A stretch of 64,000 nucleotides of DNA from Polynucleobacter sp. UK-Gri1-W3 (GCF_018881595.1 NZ_JACVQA010000006.1:186001-250000); one strand, 5' to 3'. Numbered from the stretch's first letter, positions 34,478-42,955 are shown. Notes: generated by a model from the sequence alone, not told the origin. Numbers and translations are program-made.

Positions 34478-35524
34478 ATGCCAATTTCAAATACAGACTT
34501 GCAAGAGTTAGCTAAGGTTTCCTTAGATGAGTACTTGCGTAATCTACCGGTCGATCAAATCGCTGTAGAGAGGCCTTTCCTTAAAAAACTGATGGAAGGG
34601 CGTAAAAGCCTATTAGGCGCAAAGCAGAACGTAGTCGAGAACATCCGCAAAGAACACGGTAGTAACTTTAGCTGGGCCTTTGGAGAAGAGACGGTTAAGT
34701 TCAATAAACGCAACACCACAGAGCAGGCTTCCTTCCCGTGGCGCAGAGCGGTTGATGGTCTCTATATTGACTATGACCGACTCTTTAGTAACGGCATCAA
34801 AGTGCGTGAGGGTGGGGCGCGAGGTTTTCAGCTGGAATACAACGAGCGCGTACAACTAATCAATCTCTTAGATGAGCAGCTCGAAGTCTTAAGAGAAGGC
34901 TTTCTGAATAAGTTGGACTTAGAGCTTCACCGCGACGGCTCGCACGGCGCCGATGCGGTGGTTGGCTTAGATAGCCTTGTCAGCTTAGCGCCAGATGCCG
35001 GTACGGTAGGCGGTATCGATCGAGCCAAGGCAAGCTACTGGCGTAACTATGCCGTTAAAAACATTGCCTCAACATCGCCAGGTAACTTGGTAGGTGAGAT
35101 GGAGACCGCATGGCGTCAATGTATTAAACATGGCGGTAGCCCTGATTTCATCATCGCAGGTGGTAAGTTTATTGATACCTATCGTAAGCAAGTGACGGTG
35201 ACCCATATCGCTGGGTCAGGTGAAACCAAGTACATCGATGCTGGCGTAGGAGCAGGCGTAAATACAGGTCTAGCTTTTAAAGGTGTTGAGATCATCTGGG
35301 ATCCGCAGTTTGATGAGCTTGATGCCATGGCAAATCGCACGGTGGAGTGGAGCAAGCGTTGCTACTTCTTAAACACTCGCTTTATGAAGCTGCGTGATGA
35401 CGATCTAGACATTGTTGCCCCAATTCGCCCGCACGACACGCTAGCCATGTATGCCATGGTGAACCTACGCTGTGCTTTATCCATCTCACGAGCGAATGCC
35501 CATGCGGTATTGGCTATTCAATAA
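34478..35524 (+). CDS. Phage major capsid protein
   Basis: I start this 348-residue protein at the ATG at 34478, preceded by GGGGTGG. The middle and C-terminal parts show the pattern of a phage coat family: TVGGIDRAKASYWRN around the centre, GSPDFIIAGGKFIDTYRKQV, then a segment building toward LNTRFMKLRDDD. A coat protein without terminase, portal or protease genes nearby indicates a remnant or a satellite. I recognise the family from these motifs only. Confidence 0.65.
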   Translation: MPISNTDLQELAKVSLDEYLRNLPVDQIAVERPFLKKLMEGRKSLLGAKQNVVENIRKEHGSNFSWAFGEETVKFNKRNTTEQASFPWRRAVDGLYIDYDRLFSNGIKVREGGARGFQLEYNERVQLINLLDEQLEVLREGFLNKLDLELHRDGSHGADAVVGLDSLVSLAPDAGTVGGIDRAKASYWRNYAVKNIASTSPGNLVGEMETAWRQCIKHGGSPDFIIAGGKFIDTYRKQVTVTHIAGSGETKYIDAGVGAGVNTGLAFKGVEIIWDPQFDELDAMANRTVEWSKRCYFLNTRFMKLRDDDLDIVAPIRPHDTLAMYAMVNLRCALSISRANAHAVLAIQ

Positions 35525-35534
35525 GGAAAAGCAA

Positions 35535-35933
35535 ATGAATACCAAAGAACTCATTCATAGTGACTTCCAAATTAAAGAGGTGGAAGCAGTCGTACGCAGG
35601 GATGCCTTCACAACCATCCATGTGTATGTGCCGCCTTATGAGACCAATATCCTTCGCAACCTCTTTGGGCGCGAGAACGTCACTGTGTTCGAGCGCCCAT
35701 CAAAGACCACGATTACACCAGAGCAAGAATACGACCGTCTCTGTGCCAAGTATGGGCATGAGGTCGTAGCCAAAGTCTTTGGTGAGGATGATGGTGATCG
35801 CCTAATGGGGATAGTGGAAGAATTGATGAAAGAAGGTCAGCTTCCACTACAAGAGAAGGCATTGGAAGGAGCACTTGAGCAAGCAGCACCTCATCAAGAG
35901 CCACTAGAAACCAAAGGAGCCAAGAAACGCTAG
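35535..35933 (+). CDS. Phage-associated hypothetical protein
   Basis: The ATG at 35535 follows AAGGAAAAG and lies 10 bp after the capsid stop. The 132-residue protein starts MNTKELIHSDFQIKEVEAVVRR, has an acidic centre (FGEDDGDRLMGIVEELM) and a charged tail ending TKGAKKR. No known domain is seen. Position suggests a capsid-linked or structural function. Function unknown. Confidence 0.6.
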   Translation: MNTKELIHSDFQIKEVEAVVRRDAFTTIHVYVPPYETNILRNLFGRENVTVFERPSKTTITPEQEYDRLCAKYGHEVVAKVFGEDDGDRLMGIVEELMKEGQLPLQEKALEGALEQAAPHQEPLETKGAKKR

Positions 35934-36107
35934 CAGTAGGGAAGGCCACCGCTAGCTGCAGGTGTTTGGGTGCGGCTGCGGGTGTTGAAGTAACCATGGT
36001 GTGTGGGCGCGCGTAACTGCGCCCCACTGCCAACACCAATTAAAAGCCTAGGCGGTAGTGGGGCGGTGGACTTCCATATCCCAAGCATCAAGAAAAGAAC
36101 TTATTAC
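35934..36107. other. Structured GC-rich gap between phage genes
   Basis: This 174-bp gap has no gene. It contains a GTGGGCGC...GCGCCCCAC hairpin around 36002-36027 and the complementary stretches CCACCGC and GCGGTGG near its two ends, so the transcript could fold strongly. It may terminate the capsid unit before the lysis genes. Confidence 0.45.
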
Positions 36108-36641
36108 ATGCTTCCAATCATCACCTCTCTAGTGCAAACCTTGGCCGTCAACGGCCTTGGCTTACTTGCGGGCGCAGTCCAAGCCAAAGGCAAGGAATTC
36201 ATTGAGAGCAAGATTGGGGTGAGAATTCCCGACAATCCTAGCCAGGAAGATCTAATTAAGCTCAAGCAGCTAGAGATTGAGCAAGAGCAGTTACTACTGC
36301 AATACACCCTCAAACAGAAAGAGCTTGAGATAGAGGAATCGAAACTTCTTGCAGAGATGCATCGAGCTTCACAAGACAATTCCACTAATCGTTGGCAATC
36401 CGATATGGGTAGCGACTCTAAGCTATATAAGAGCATCAGACCGGGAACACTGGTTTATATCCTCACGGCATATCTCTTATTTGCATTGCTCTCAGCCATG
36501 GGTATAGATATCAATGAAGCCTATGTAAAGCTTCTGGGCGAATGGGGCCAGCTAGTCATGCTCGCTTACTTTGGTGGTAGATCAGTTGAGAAGATCTTTG
36601 AGATGCGTATGCATGGATCAAATAAAAAAGAAGAGCAATGA
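36108..36641 (+). CDS. Holin-like phage membrane protein (3TM type)
   Basis: The 177-residue protein begins with a hydrophobic stretch (LPIITSLVQTLAVNGLGLLAG), has a charged coiled-coil region with repeated QLEIEQEQ/KQKELEIEE patterns, and ends with two more hydrophobic segments (LVYILTAYLLFALLSAMG and WGQLVMLAYFGG). This matches the three-membrane-segment holins of gene transfer agents and phages. Its last four bases overlap the endolysin start. Confidence 0.65.
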   Translation: MLPIITSLVQTLAVNGLGLLAGAVQAKGKEFIESKIGVRIPDNPSQEDLIKLKQLEIEQEQLLLQYTLKQKELEIEESKLLAEMHRASQDNSTNRWQSDMGSDSKLYKSIRPGTLVYILTAYLLFALLSAMGIDINEAYVKLLGEWGQLVMLAYFGGRSVEKIFEMRMHGSNKKEEQ

Positions 36642-36985
36642 GTGGTCTAGTAAAGAAGCAAGCTGCATTCTTGATCGACGTTAGCAGACTGATTCAGTTT
36701 GCAACTGCTGAAGGGTGGGTTATTACAGGAGGTGAGCTCTGGCGTTCACCAGAGCAGCAAGAAATCTACTTTAGGACAGGCAGATCAAAGACCATGAATA
36801 GCAATCACCTAAGACGCTGCGCCATTGATCTGAACTTCTTTTGGAATGGAAAGCTAATTTGGGATAAAGAGCTAATACGAACTGTAGGTGAATACTGGGA
36901 AAGCCTAAGTCCGAAGAATAGGTGGGGCGGGAATTTCAAGGTCTTTGTAGATGTTCCACATTTTGAGAGGGAGATTGAGAGCTAA
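36638..36985 (+). CDS. M15 family peptidase, phage endolysin
   Basis: This 115-residue protein has the M15 (D-Ala-D-Ala carboxypeptidase/VanY-like) zinc motifs: S-x-H-x-x-x-x-A-x-D in NSNHLRRCAIDLNFF and a final H in VPHFE, with the RSPEQQ segment usual in these endolysins. It cuts the peptide part of the cell wall. Overlap with the holin-like gene supports a lysis cassette. Confidence 0.8.
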   Translation: MSGLVKKQAAFLIDVSRLIQFATAEGWVITGGELWRSPEQQEIYFRTGRSKTMNSNHLRRCAIDLNFFWNGKLIWDKELIRTVGEYWESLSPKNRWGGNFKVFVDVPHFEREIES

Positions 36986-37037
36986 ATGGAGGTGATGCAT
37001 TGAGTCAATGGAGTGATTATGAGTAGTGTCTAGATCT

Positions 37038-37691
37038 CTAAATAAATGCATTCAAAAAGGTAGAGAAGCTTTTGAGATGATTTTTTTGCAAGAATCTATT
37101 GTGAATTTGATCAAAATATTCCTTAGATGCAACAATAGTGGGATTGGATTTGGAGTAAGTCCTATTTTTTCCTTTATCTGCAATCATTTTTCTTAGATAC
37201 GCCAAAGAGAATTCAATGCGGCTCATATTTTTATAAGGTGGAAGCTCTTCAGGGTCATTAATTAGTACATCAAAGAAGCGACGATACTCAATGAGAGTTA
37301 CATGGTTAGGATTTCTGGGACCTAATTTCAAATTACCAAGCGCCCATGTTTCAAAACAAAAATATTGAATAACTATTGAATAGTTGAGGGCGCTAAACAT
37401 GTGATCATGAATTGCTGACTCAACTTCAGTGAACTTATCTTCAAGCGTTTGCTCTTCAGCATCTAAAATTACAACTAGTTTTACAGGATTTAGATTTGCT
37501 CCTATATCGGCTATTGCATTCACAACTATTTTTTCATATTGCGGGTACCCGCCAGCACTAATGATGTAGTAATTGTCTTTCTGAAGTAAGTGTGGGTAAT
37601 CTACTAGATTTAATTTAGGGTTGACAAACTTAATCCAGTTTTGGTAAACAATTTTTTCTACCTGGCCTTCGACAACGACGTAGTAGTTCAT
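37038..37691 (-). CDS. TOPRIM-like protein, partner of an AAA ATPase (candidate defence system)
   Basis: This 217-residue protein begins YYVVVEGQVEK, with E8 as a TOPRIM-type glutamate, followed by KLVVILDAEE (D77, E79) as the acidic metal motif and FCFETWALGN at 112-121, which resembles the FE-W-LL segment of RloB/AbiLii and AriB-type effectors. It may act as a nuclease. It overlaps the ATPase gene by 4 bp and is downstream of it. I cannot assign it to a named system with certainty. Confidence 0.65.
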   Translation of the reverse strand: MNYYVVVEGQVEKIVYQNWIKFVNPKLNLVDYPHLLQKDNYYIISAGGYPQYEKIVVNAIADIGANLNPVKLVVILDAEEQTLEDKFTEVESAIHDHMFSALNYSIVIQYFCFETWALGNLKLGPRNPNHVTLIEYRRFFDVLINDPEELPPYKNMSRIEFSLAYLRKMIADKGKNRTYSKSNPTIVASKEYFDQIHNRFLQKNHLKSFSTFLNAFI

Positions 37692-38824
37692 TGAATCTTA
37701 AATTCAGGATCGTTAATTAGCTGTAAATACCTTTCTTGTTTTGACTTGCTATATCTATCCATCAGAATTGCACCTTTAGTTGTCGAGATGGTGGATCCTT
37801 TTCTTGTAAAGACGATCCAGTCATTTGTTTTGATGCCATTAATTAAAGCTGGGTGATGGGTAGTTATTAAGAATTGGCGCTCTTCGCAAAATTCGGATAA
37901 GAATGATGGTAGAAAATTAATTGCATTCATGCCCAACGAATTCTCATATTCATCAATCATATATAGAGAGGATTTTGGGCTAGTAAGAATGTCAGTAATA
38001 ATAAGCAATACTTTAATCATTCCTGATGAGATATCGGTGAGAGGAGTCGCCTTAGAAACATGTTTTTCTTTAATTAAAACTACCGCTCCATCAACTCCAA
38101 TATGCGGCATTACTGAATTACTTGATGCAACAATAATATCCTCTACAAATGGAAATACAAATTTGTATTGATTCAGTATTTCTTGAAAAGTTTTTTTACA
38201 AAATTTATGCAGAAGATATAAATTTGTATGTAAATTAAATTCATGCTCATATAGTGAATGAGCAAATAACTTCTTATCTTGAAATTTTTGAATAATCCCC
38301 TTTGGGTAGGCAGATATTGTTACCGCCAAAACTAGATCTGATCCAGAAAAAGTCCTTCTTTTTATTTGTGTGAGTCCATTGAATGCATTTTTAATAGAAG
38401 ACTCATCTTTGTATACGTTTATACCGCTCAGGTTGGAGGATATTTTTGGGGCGGAAGTACCGTTAAAGATGTTATTTGATAGCGTTCTCTCGAATATTTT
38501 GGATTCGGCGTTTTCTTTAGTCCCGCTGTAAAGACACTCATAAGTTATTGCTGCTTTTGACTCAGAGTTTTCATCAATCTCCTCCGCTTCAAATAACCAT
38601 GTATAGGTTTTTTCATCATGACTGAAAACCATCTTCCATTTTCCGGTTGATATTCCTCGGCCGCCAACAGCCATTGAGGCGGTATTGAAAATCATATTGA
38701 AAAGTCTAGTTTTTCCTGATCCCGATTCGCCGACCATCAAATTTATCTGCGAGTTAAATAACAGGGAGTTCATCACTAGCTGTGATTTGGTTGGATCCGA
38801 AAATTCAAATGAAATTAGTTTCAT
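37688..38824 (-). CDS. AAA/ABC-type ATPase of a candidate two-gene defence system
   Basis: This 378-residue protein has Walker A GESGSGKT at 32-39, an ABC-like signature ISSGM at 265-269, Walker B LYMIDEYEN at 287-295 and a switch histidine in TTHHP at 321-325. The spacing fits the AAA15/OLD-like ATPases that sense infection together with a TOPRIM effector, as in AbiL, OLD or PARIS. The gene is AT-rich relative to the surrounding genome. Its stop overlaps the start of the TOPRIM-like gene. Confidence 0.75.
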   Translation of the reverse strand: MKLISFEFSDPTKSQLVMNSLLFNSQINLMVGESGSGKTRLFNMIFNTASMAVGGRGISTGKWKMVFSHDEKTYTWLFEAEEIDENSESKAAITYECLYSGTKENAESKIFERTLSNNIFNGTSAPKISSNLSGINVYKDESSIKNAFNGLTQIKRRTFSGSDLVLAVTISAYPKGIIQKFQDKKLFAHSLYEHEFNLHTNLYLLHKFCKKTFQEILNQYKFVFPFVEDIIVASSNSVMPHIGVDGAVVLIKEKHVSKATPLTDISSGMIKVLLIITDILTSPKSSLYMIDEYENSLGMNAINFLPSFLSEFCEERQFLITTHHPALINGIKTNDWIVFTRKGSTISTTKGAILMDRYSKSKQERYLQLINDPEFKIQ

Positions 38825-38916
38825 ATATGCGGGGGTTTAATCAGTCTTTAGCCATACTATATGGCAATTATAAATTTGACAATTTATAAGCAGTCAAATA
38901 TCTTTTTGTATTGAAA

Positions 38917-40170
38917 TTAGGCTACCTTCTTAGATAGCTCAATAACCTCAGCTCCATTCTGCGTATGGGTTAGTTTTTCGCCCCACCACTTATATAGCTC
39001 AACCCTCTGGGTAAATCGCTCTCCACGATCATAGGCGCGCACCACTTCATTCCCATGCGCATGATCTAGCGCTAACTCTACAACATCCTGCTCAAAGCCG
39101 TTATCTCTGGCAAGTGTAGAGAAGGCGCTACGCCAGCCGTGTGGCGCATGCTTGCCTGCCATATTGAGTGTCACTCGATATGCCTTCTCAAGACTTTCTC
39201 TACTGATGTATTGATTACCAGTAGGCGAAGGAAATACATAACCTCGTCTGCCAAAAAGTTTCCCCCATGCCTTTAACTCTGCAGTGATTTGTGGGCTCAG
39301 AGGAATTCGGTGATCACCAATACGCGTGTGATCTTTCATCTTGGCTCGAGGTATTACCCAAATCGGAATATCTGCATCAAGATCAAACTCTTTCCACTCA
39401 GCTTGCACGACGTTACTAATACGTGTTGCACTAAATGCGAGAAGGCGATGAGCCGCTCTAACTGATGGTGAGAGACGTGCGGCATCTGCAGCACGTAAGA
39501 GGGCGCCTAAAGAATTCCAATCCAGTAATGCAGGCATCCGTCCATTGGTTTTCTTTCGAGGAAGAATTTCCTTCACTGGTGCAGCAGAATTACCCTCACA
39601 CAAACCTTTTGCCTGTGCATAACGAAAGACACCATTGAGATGCTGCAAAATTCTTGTGGCAGTTTCTAGAACATCTCGTTTATTGATGGTCTCAATTGCC
39701 TTGGCAATAACGGATGGGGTGATGCTTTCAATAGGAAGCGCCCCCAGCGATTTATAAACATCTCGCTCAAAAGCCCTTTTGGATTTCGTGAAGTGGGTTG
39801 CACTCCATTCTTTCTCTTTCATGGAGAACCATTCTTCAGCTACAGCCTTGAAGGTGCTATCACTTTGAGATGCGGCATTGGCTCTATTAAGGCGCCTGGA
39901 GATGACTGGATTCTGGCCTTTGGTAAGACAGGCTTTGACCTCGTTTAGCTCTAGTCTTGCTTGTGCCAAGCTGTTTTGTGGATACCCGCCTATGGAATAA
40001 CTTTTTTCTTTGCCTTCGATGCGATATTTGATGCGCCAAATAGCAGTTTGGGTCTGGGTGATAAGTAAATTAAGGCCTCGGCCATCTGCAAGCTTGCTGC
40101 CTGGGGCTGAGCGGTTGATGAAGCTCTTGATCCCTTTATCCGTAAGCTTTCCAGAAATACCCCCAACCAT
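38917..40170 (-). CDS. Tyrosine-type site-specific integrase of the island
   Basis: I start at the ATG at 40170 (417 residues) since the frame upstream is G-rich repeat sequence with no ribosome site; a start at 40254 is possible. The N-terminal arm-binding domain (TDKGIKSFINRSAPG) is followed by the catalytic domain with R250, H344-G-W-R347, H370 and Y380. All catalytic residues are present, so it may be active. It lies beside the ssrA att site and reads away from it, the typical layout of ssrA-targeting integrases. Confidence 0.85.
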   Translation of the reverse strand: MVGGISGKLTDKGIKSFINRSAPGSKLADGRGLNLLITQTQTAIWRIKYRIEGKEKSYSIGGYPQNSLAQARLELNEVKACLTKGQNPVISRRLNRANAASQSDSTFKAVAEEWFSMKEKEWSATHFTKSKRAFERDVYKSLGALPIESITPSVIAKAIETINKRDVLETATRILQHLNGVFRYAQAKGLCEGNSAAPVKEILPRKKTNGRMPALLDWNSLGALLRAADAARLSPSVRAAHRLLAFSATRISNVVQAEWKEFDLDADIPIWVIPRAKMKDHTRIGDHRIPLSPQITAELKAWGKLFGRRGYVFPSPTGNQYISRESLEKAYRVTLNMAGKHAPHGWRSAFSTLARDNGFEQDVVELALDHAHGNEVVRAYDRGERFTQRVELYKWWGEKLTHTQNGAEVIELSKKVA

Positions 40171-40218
40171 GTTTTTGACCCTGTTCGATTTTGCTCCGAT
40201 ACCCCCAATAATACCCCC
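40157..40218 (-). repeat. G-rich direct repeats upstream of the integrase start
   Basis: On the minus strand GGGGGTAT occurs at 40218-40211, 40206-40199 and 40164-40157, the last just inside the chosen coding start. Similar tandem G-rich repeats (GTGTGGGGAA) precede the decayed integrase at the other end. They may be arm-type integrase sites or an autoregulatory element. Confidence 0.45.
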
Positions 40219-40278
40219 AGCGTATTTGGATACAGCAGAATCTAGAAAGACCACAATGGGCGTACAGCCCTTTATCTA

Positions 40279-40345
40279 CAAAGAAAAACGCCACCCTAGT
40301 GGGTGGCGTTAGACTGTTACGTACTTCAAAATGGTGGAGTCGGCG
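40279..40345. repeat. Right attachment repeat (att) at ssrA
   Basis: This is the partner of 26524-26590. It contains the present ssrA terminator and the last 14 nt of ssrA. The six differences from the left copy lie in the hairpin loop and in the spacer toward ssrA, so the island supplied its own terminator when it integrated. Confidence 0.85.
40281..40310 (-). terminator. ssrA terminator
   Basis: On the minus strand the stem AACGCCACCC-ACTA-GGGTGGCGTT (40310-40287) is followed by TTTTTCTT. It begins 21 bp after the tmRNA 3' end. Confidence 0.85.
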
Positions 40346-40690
40346 GGAATCGAACCCGCGTCCGCAAATCCTCTACAACAAGTTCTACATACTTAGTCAT
40401 ATCGTTTAATTTAGCCAGCTAGGCACAGATTGACATGTTCCACGCTGACGATTCACTAAGTTTTCGAATCATTCCCCGTGACATGAAATGATCTTATCTC
40501 TTGTATATGACCCTGATCTAGCTTGCGCTAGCTGACCCAAGAGAGAATCAGTTCAGGGGCAACCGCAATTAAGCGGCTAGTGCGAAACGTTCGTCGTTTG
40601 CAGTTATTACATTCCCATTGATTTACGAGATAACGGGTCCTCGGTATGCCCTTGATGCTTTGTAATCCACGTCGAAACCATGTCGACCCC
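40332..40690 (-). ncRNA. ssrA: tmRNA
   Basis: The 359-nt RNA starts GGGGTCGACATGG at 40690 and ends GACTCCACCA at 40332. The 5' GGGGTCG pairs with CGACTCC near the 3' end to form the acceptor stem, and a T-loop GGTTCGATTC-like region is present (GGGTTCGATTCC). The tag frame at 40601-40569 reads ANDERFALAA-stop, the usual betaproteobacterial tag. tmRNA with SmpB rescues stalled ribosomes. The gene is intact although an island is inserted at its end. Confidence 0.96.
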
Positions 40691-40755
40691 AGAGTTCATG
40701 CATAAGAAACCCTATTTTAAGGCCGCCGACCTTAATTTGCTTAATATCTTTTGGC

Positions 40756-41460
40756 TTATTCCCTATTCGGGAAGATGATTTGTAGTAATTCGAGCGGTTT
40801 ATTGATGATGTAATCCGCCCCCCAGGCTTCAGGCGGCTCTTTGCAGCCACAATATCCGTAAGCGGCTGCCACAGTCTTCATCCCAGCTGCTTTGCCTGCG
40901 AGAACATCTCTAATATCGTCTCCAACATAGATTGATCTCATGGGGTCAATATTCATCGATCTGGTGGCATGCAGAATAGGTTCGGGATGTGGCTTGGAAT
41001 AAGGGGTGGTGTCTCCAGAAACAGTAGAAACAGCGCGCTGGCGCAGCCCCATCAGATCTGTCAGTGGGTTGGTAAAGCGCTCACTTTTGTTGGTAATAAT
41101 TCCCCAGGGCAACTTTGCTTCATCCATTTGATCGAGTAAACGATCTATTCCCTCGAACAATTTGCTCTCCACTAGCAGTGCTTTTTCATAATTACTGAAA
41201 AACTCATCTCGCAGTGGGATGAAATCAACATGATCAGGAGCAATTCCAAAGGCTCCTTCTAGCAATCCACGGGCGCCAGCTGAGGCGTAAGGGCGCAGAA
41301 ATTCATAAGGCTTAGGCGCTAGATTGCGTGCAATCAGCAATTTATTGGTTGCTGCCACTAAATCTGGTGCGGTATCGGCTAGCGTGCCGTCTAAGTCAAA
41401 AAAGATGCCTGCATAAGGACTTGAAAGATTGTTCACTGTTGCATTACTTTCGAACGGCAA
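40756..41460 (-). CDS. gph: Phosphoglycolate phosphatase
   Basis: This 234-residue HAD-family protein has the nucleophile motif FFDLDGTLADT at 20-30, the Thr/Ser motif in GIITNKS and the acidic motif VGDDIRD. It fits phosphoglycolate phosphatase, which removes phosphoglycolate formed during DNA repair. It overlaps the end of ubiG by 17 bp, the usual ubiG-gph pairing in betaproteobacteria. Confidence 0.88.
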   Translation of the reverse strand: MPFESNATVNNLSSPYAGIFFDLDGTLADTAPDLVAATNKLLIARNLAPKPYEFLRPYASAGARGLLEGAFGIAPDHVDFIPLRDEFFSNYEKALLVESKLFEGIDRLLDQMDEAKLPWGIITNKSERFTNPLTDLMGLRQRAVSTVSGDTTPYSKPHPEPILHATRSMNIDPMRSIYVGDDIRDVLAGKAAGMKTVAAAYGYCGCKEPPEAWGADYIINKPLELLQIIFPNRE

Positions 41461-42133
41461 TCATGTAATTCACATCCACATCTTCACCTAGGCTGTATAC
41501 CTGGGTAAGTGGGTTGTAGCTCATCCCTTTCATGCCAAGCATGTCTAGGCCTGCGTGACGCGTAAAGGTCACTAACTCGGAGGGCTTGATGAATTTAGCG
41601 TATTCGTGAGTGCCCTTTGGGAGTAGTTTCAGAATATATTCAGCGCCAATAATGGCGAATAAGTAGGATTTTGGATTGCGATTCAGCGTGCTGAAAAATA
41701 AAGTTCCACCCGGTTTACAGAGTTTTGCGCACGCACGCACTACTGATGCAGGGTCAGGAACGTGCTCTAGCATCTCCATGCAAGTCACTACGTCATATTG
41801 TTCTGGCTGCTCATCAGCCAGAGCTTCAGCTGAGATAGAGCGATAAGTAAGGTTTGCGCCCACTTCTAATGCATGTAATTCAGCAACCTTTAAGGCTTTC
41901 TCTGATAAATCAATACCAGTGGTGTCTGCACCTGACTGAGAAATAGACTCAGCCAAGATGCCACCACCACAGCCGATATCCACGACTTTTTTGCCTTCTA
42001 AATTCACAAAGGATTTAATCCAATTAAGGCGTAGCGGATTGATTGCATGGAGGGGCTTAAATTCGCTATTGGGATCCCACCAGCGATGGGCTAGGGCGCT
42101 AAATTTGGCGATTTCTGATTGGTCGACGTTCAT
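41444..42133 (-). CDS. ubiG: 3-demethylubiquinol 3-O-methyltransferase UbiG
   Basis: This 229-residue methyltransferase begins NVDQSEIAKFSALAHRWWDP, the UbiG signature, with the SAM motif VVDIGCGGGIL. It performs both O-methylation steps of ubiquinone synthesis. Length and motifs match the family well. Confidence 0.95.
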   Translation of the reverse strand: MNVDQSEIAKFSALAHRWWDPNSEFKPLHAINPLRLNWIKSFVNLEGKKVVDIGCGGGILAESISQSGADTTGIDLSEKALKVAELHALEVGANLTYRSISAEALADEQPEQYDVVTCMEMLEHVPDPASVVRACAKLCKPGGTLFFSTLNRNPKSYLFAIIGAEYILKLLPKGTHEYAKFIKPSELVTFTRHAGLDMLGMKGMSYNPLTQVYSLGEDVDVNYMIAVRK

Positions 42134-42186
42134 ATGGGTTGGCTAATTGTGAGGCAATAGAAGAAGTCTATGAATATAGCGGAAAT

Positions 42187-42215
42187 AAAAAAGCCCGCTA
42201 GAAGCGGGCTTTTTT
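42187..42215. terminator. Bidirectional terminator
   Basis: AAAAAAGCCCGC (42187-42198) and GCGGGCTTTTTT (42204-42215) form a 12-bp stem around TAGAA with T-runs on both strands. It follows the OmpA-family gene on the minus strand. Confidence 0.88.
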
Positions 42216-42229
42216 ACAAGTAAAGTGAA

Positions 42230-42796
42230 TTACTTAGCTGCTGTACCAACAACTTCGATGTCAGTACGGCGGTTCTTAGCGCGGCCTTCAGCAGTTGCAT
42301 TTGATGCAACTGGATTGCTCTTGCCTTTAGATTCTGTGTAGATACGGCTACCGTCAACACCCTTGCTTACGAGGTATGACTTAACGGATTGCGCACGACG
42401 CTGACCGAGGGCCATGTTGTATGCATCTGTACCAACGCTGTCAGTGTTACCTACAGCGATGATTACTTCTAACTTGATCTTGCTTAAGTCAGCAGCGATC
42501 TTGTCCAAAGTAGCTTTACCTTCTGGTTTCAAGTCAGACTTGTTGAAGTCATAAAGTGTGTCAGCTTGTAAAGTGATCTTGCTTTGGCTAACGCCAGCAG
42601 GAGCAGCAGCAACCAATGCACCATCACAACCTTTAGCTGCAGTAGCAGGTGTCCAGTTGTTATCGCGCCAGCACAATGTGCCATCGCCGTTTTTCCAATT
42701 CAAGCCAGAGCTGTTTTCCCAGTTATCAGAAGCAATTGCTGCAGAAGCAGAAACAGTGATAACAGAAGCCAGCAACACTTTTAGGGTTTTGTTCAT
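42230..42796 (-). CDS. OmpA family outer-membrane protein (short)
   Basis: This 188-residue protein has a signal peptide ending SAAIAS, a middle part with WENSSGLNWKNGDG and a C-terminal OmpA-like peptidoglycan-binding domain with LYDFNKSDLKPEGKATLD and the NRRTDIEV end. There is no beta-barrel domain, so it is of the short, periplasm-facing type abundant in this order. It anchors the envelope to peptidoglycan. A T-rich terminator follows. Confidence 0.9.
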   Translation of the reverse strand: MNKTLKVLLASVITVSASAAIASDNWENSSGLNWKNGDGTLCWRDNNWTPATAAKGCDGALVAAAPAGVSQSKITLQADTLYDFNKSDLKPEGKATLDKIAADLSKIKLEVIIAVGNTDSVGTDAYNMALGQRRAQSVKSYLVSKGVDGSRIYTESKGKSNPVASNATAEGRAKNRRTDIEVVGTAAK

Positions 42797-42955
42797 TTTT
42801 AGTCCTCAAAAATCTCTTTTTTAATTAAAGTCAAACTTAAATGTAATTCGCCCTACCTTGATGCAAAAACTGCAAAGCGACACATCTCAATTTCGTACAA
42901 ACTGACAGAATCTTAGCATAGGGCCTACCTGTCATCAAAATGATATTATTTCTAG

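Larger units (their letters stand above)
26524..40345. mobile_element. Genomic island integrated at the ssrA 3' end
   Basis: Two 67-bp direct repeats (26524-26590 and 40279-40345) each contain the ssrA terminator hairpin and the last 14 nt of the tmRNA gene. The sequence between them carries an integrase next to ssrA, a decayed integrase at the other end, toxin-type genes, phage genes and a defence-like pair. The AT-rich stretch at about 37000-38900 is compositionally unlike the core genes. Integration into ssrA by tyrosine recombinases is well known. The island is about 13.8 kb. Confidence 0.88.

Noticed and set aside
37038..38824. ATPase pair as a retron or Septu system
   Set aside because: There is no reverse transcriptase or msr/msd-like structure and the partner has TOPRIM-like motifs, not an HNH motif.
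40623..40850. Minus-strand 75-codon frame between ssrA and gph
   Set aside because: It lies across the gph C-terminus and the tmRNA 5' end in another frame; it is a shadow of these genes.
42587..42824. Plus-strand frames opposite the OmpA-family gene
   Set aside because: They are complements of the signal peptide and linker region and lack start signals or domain patterns.
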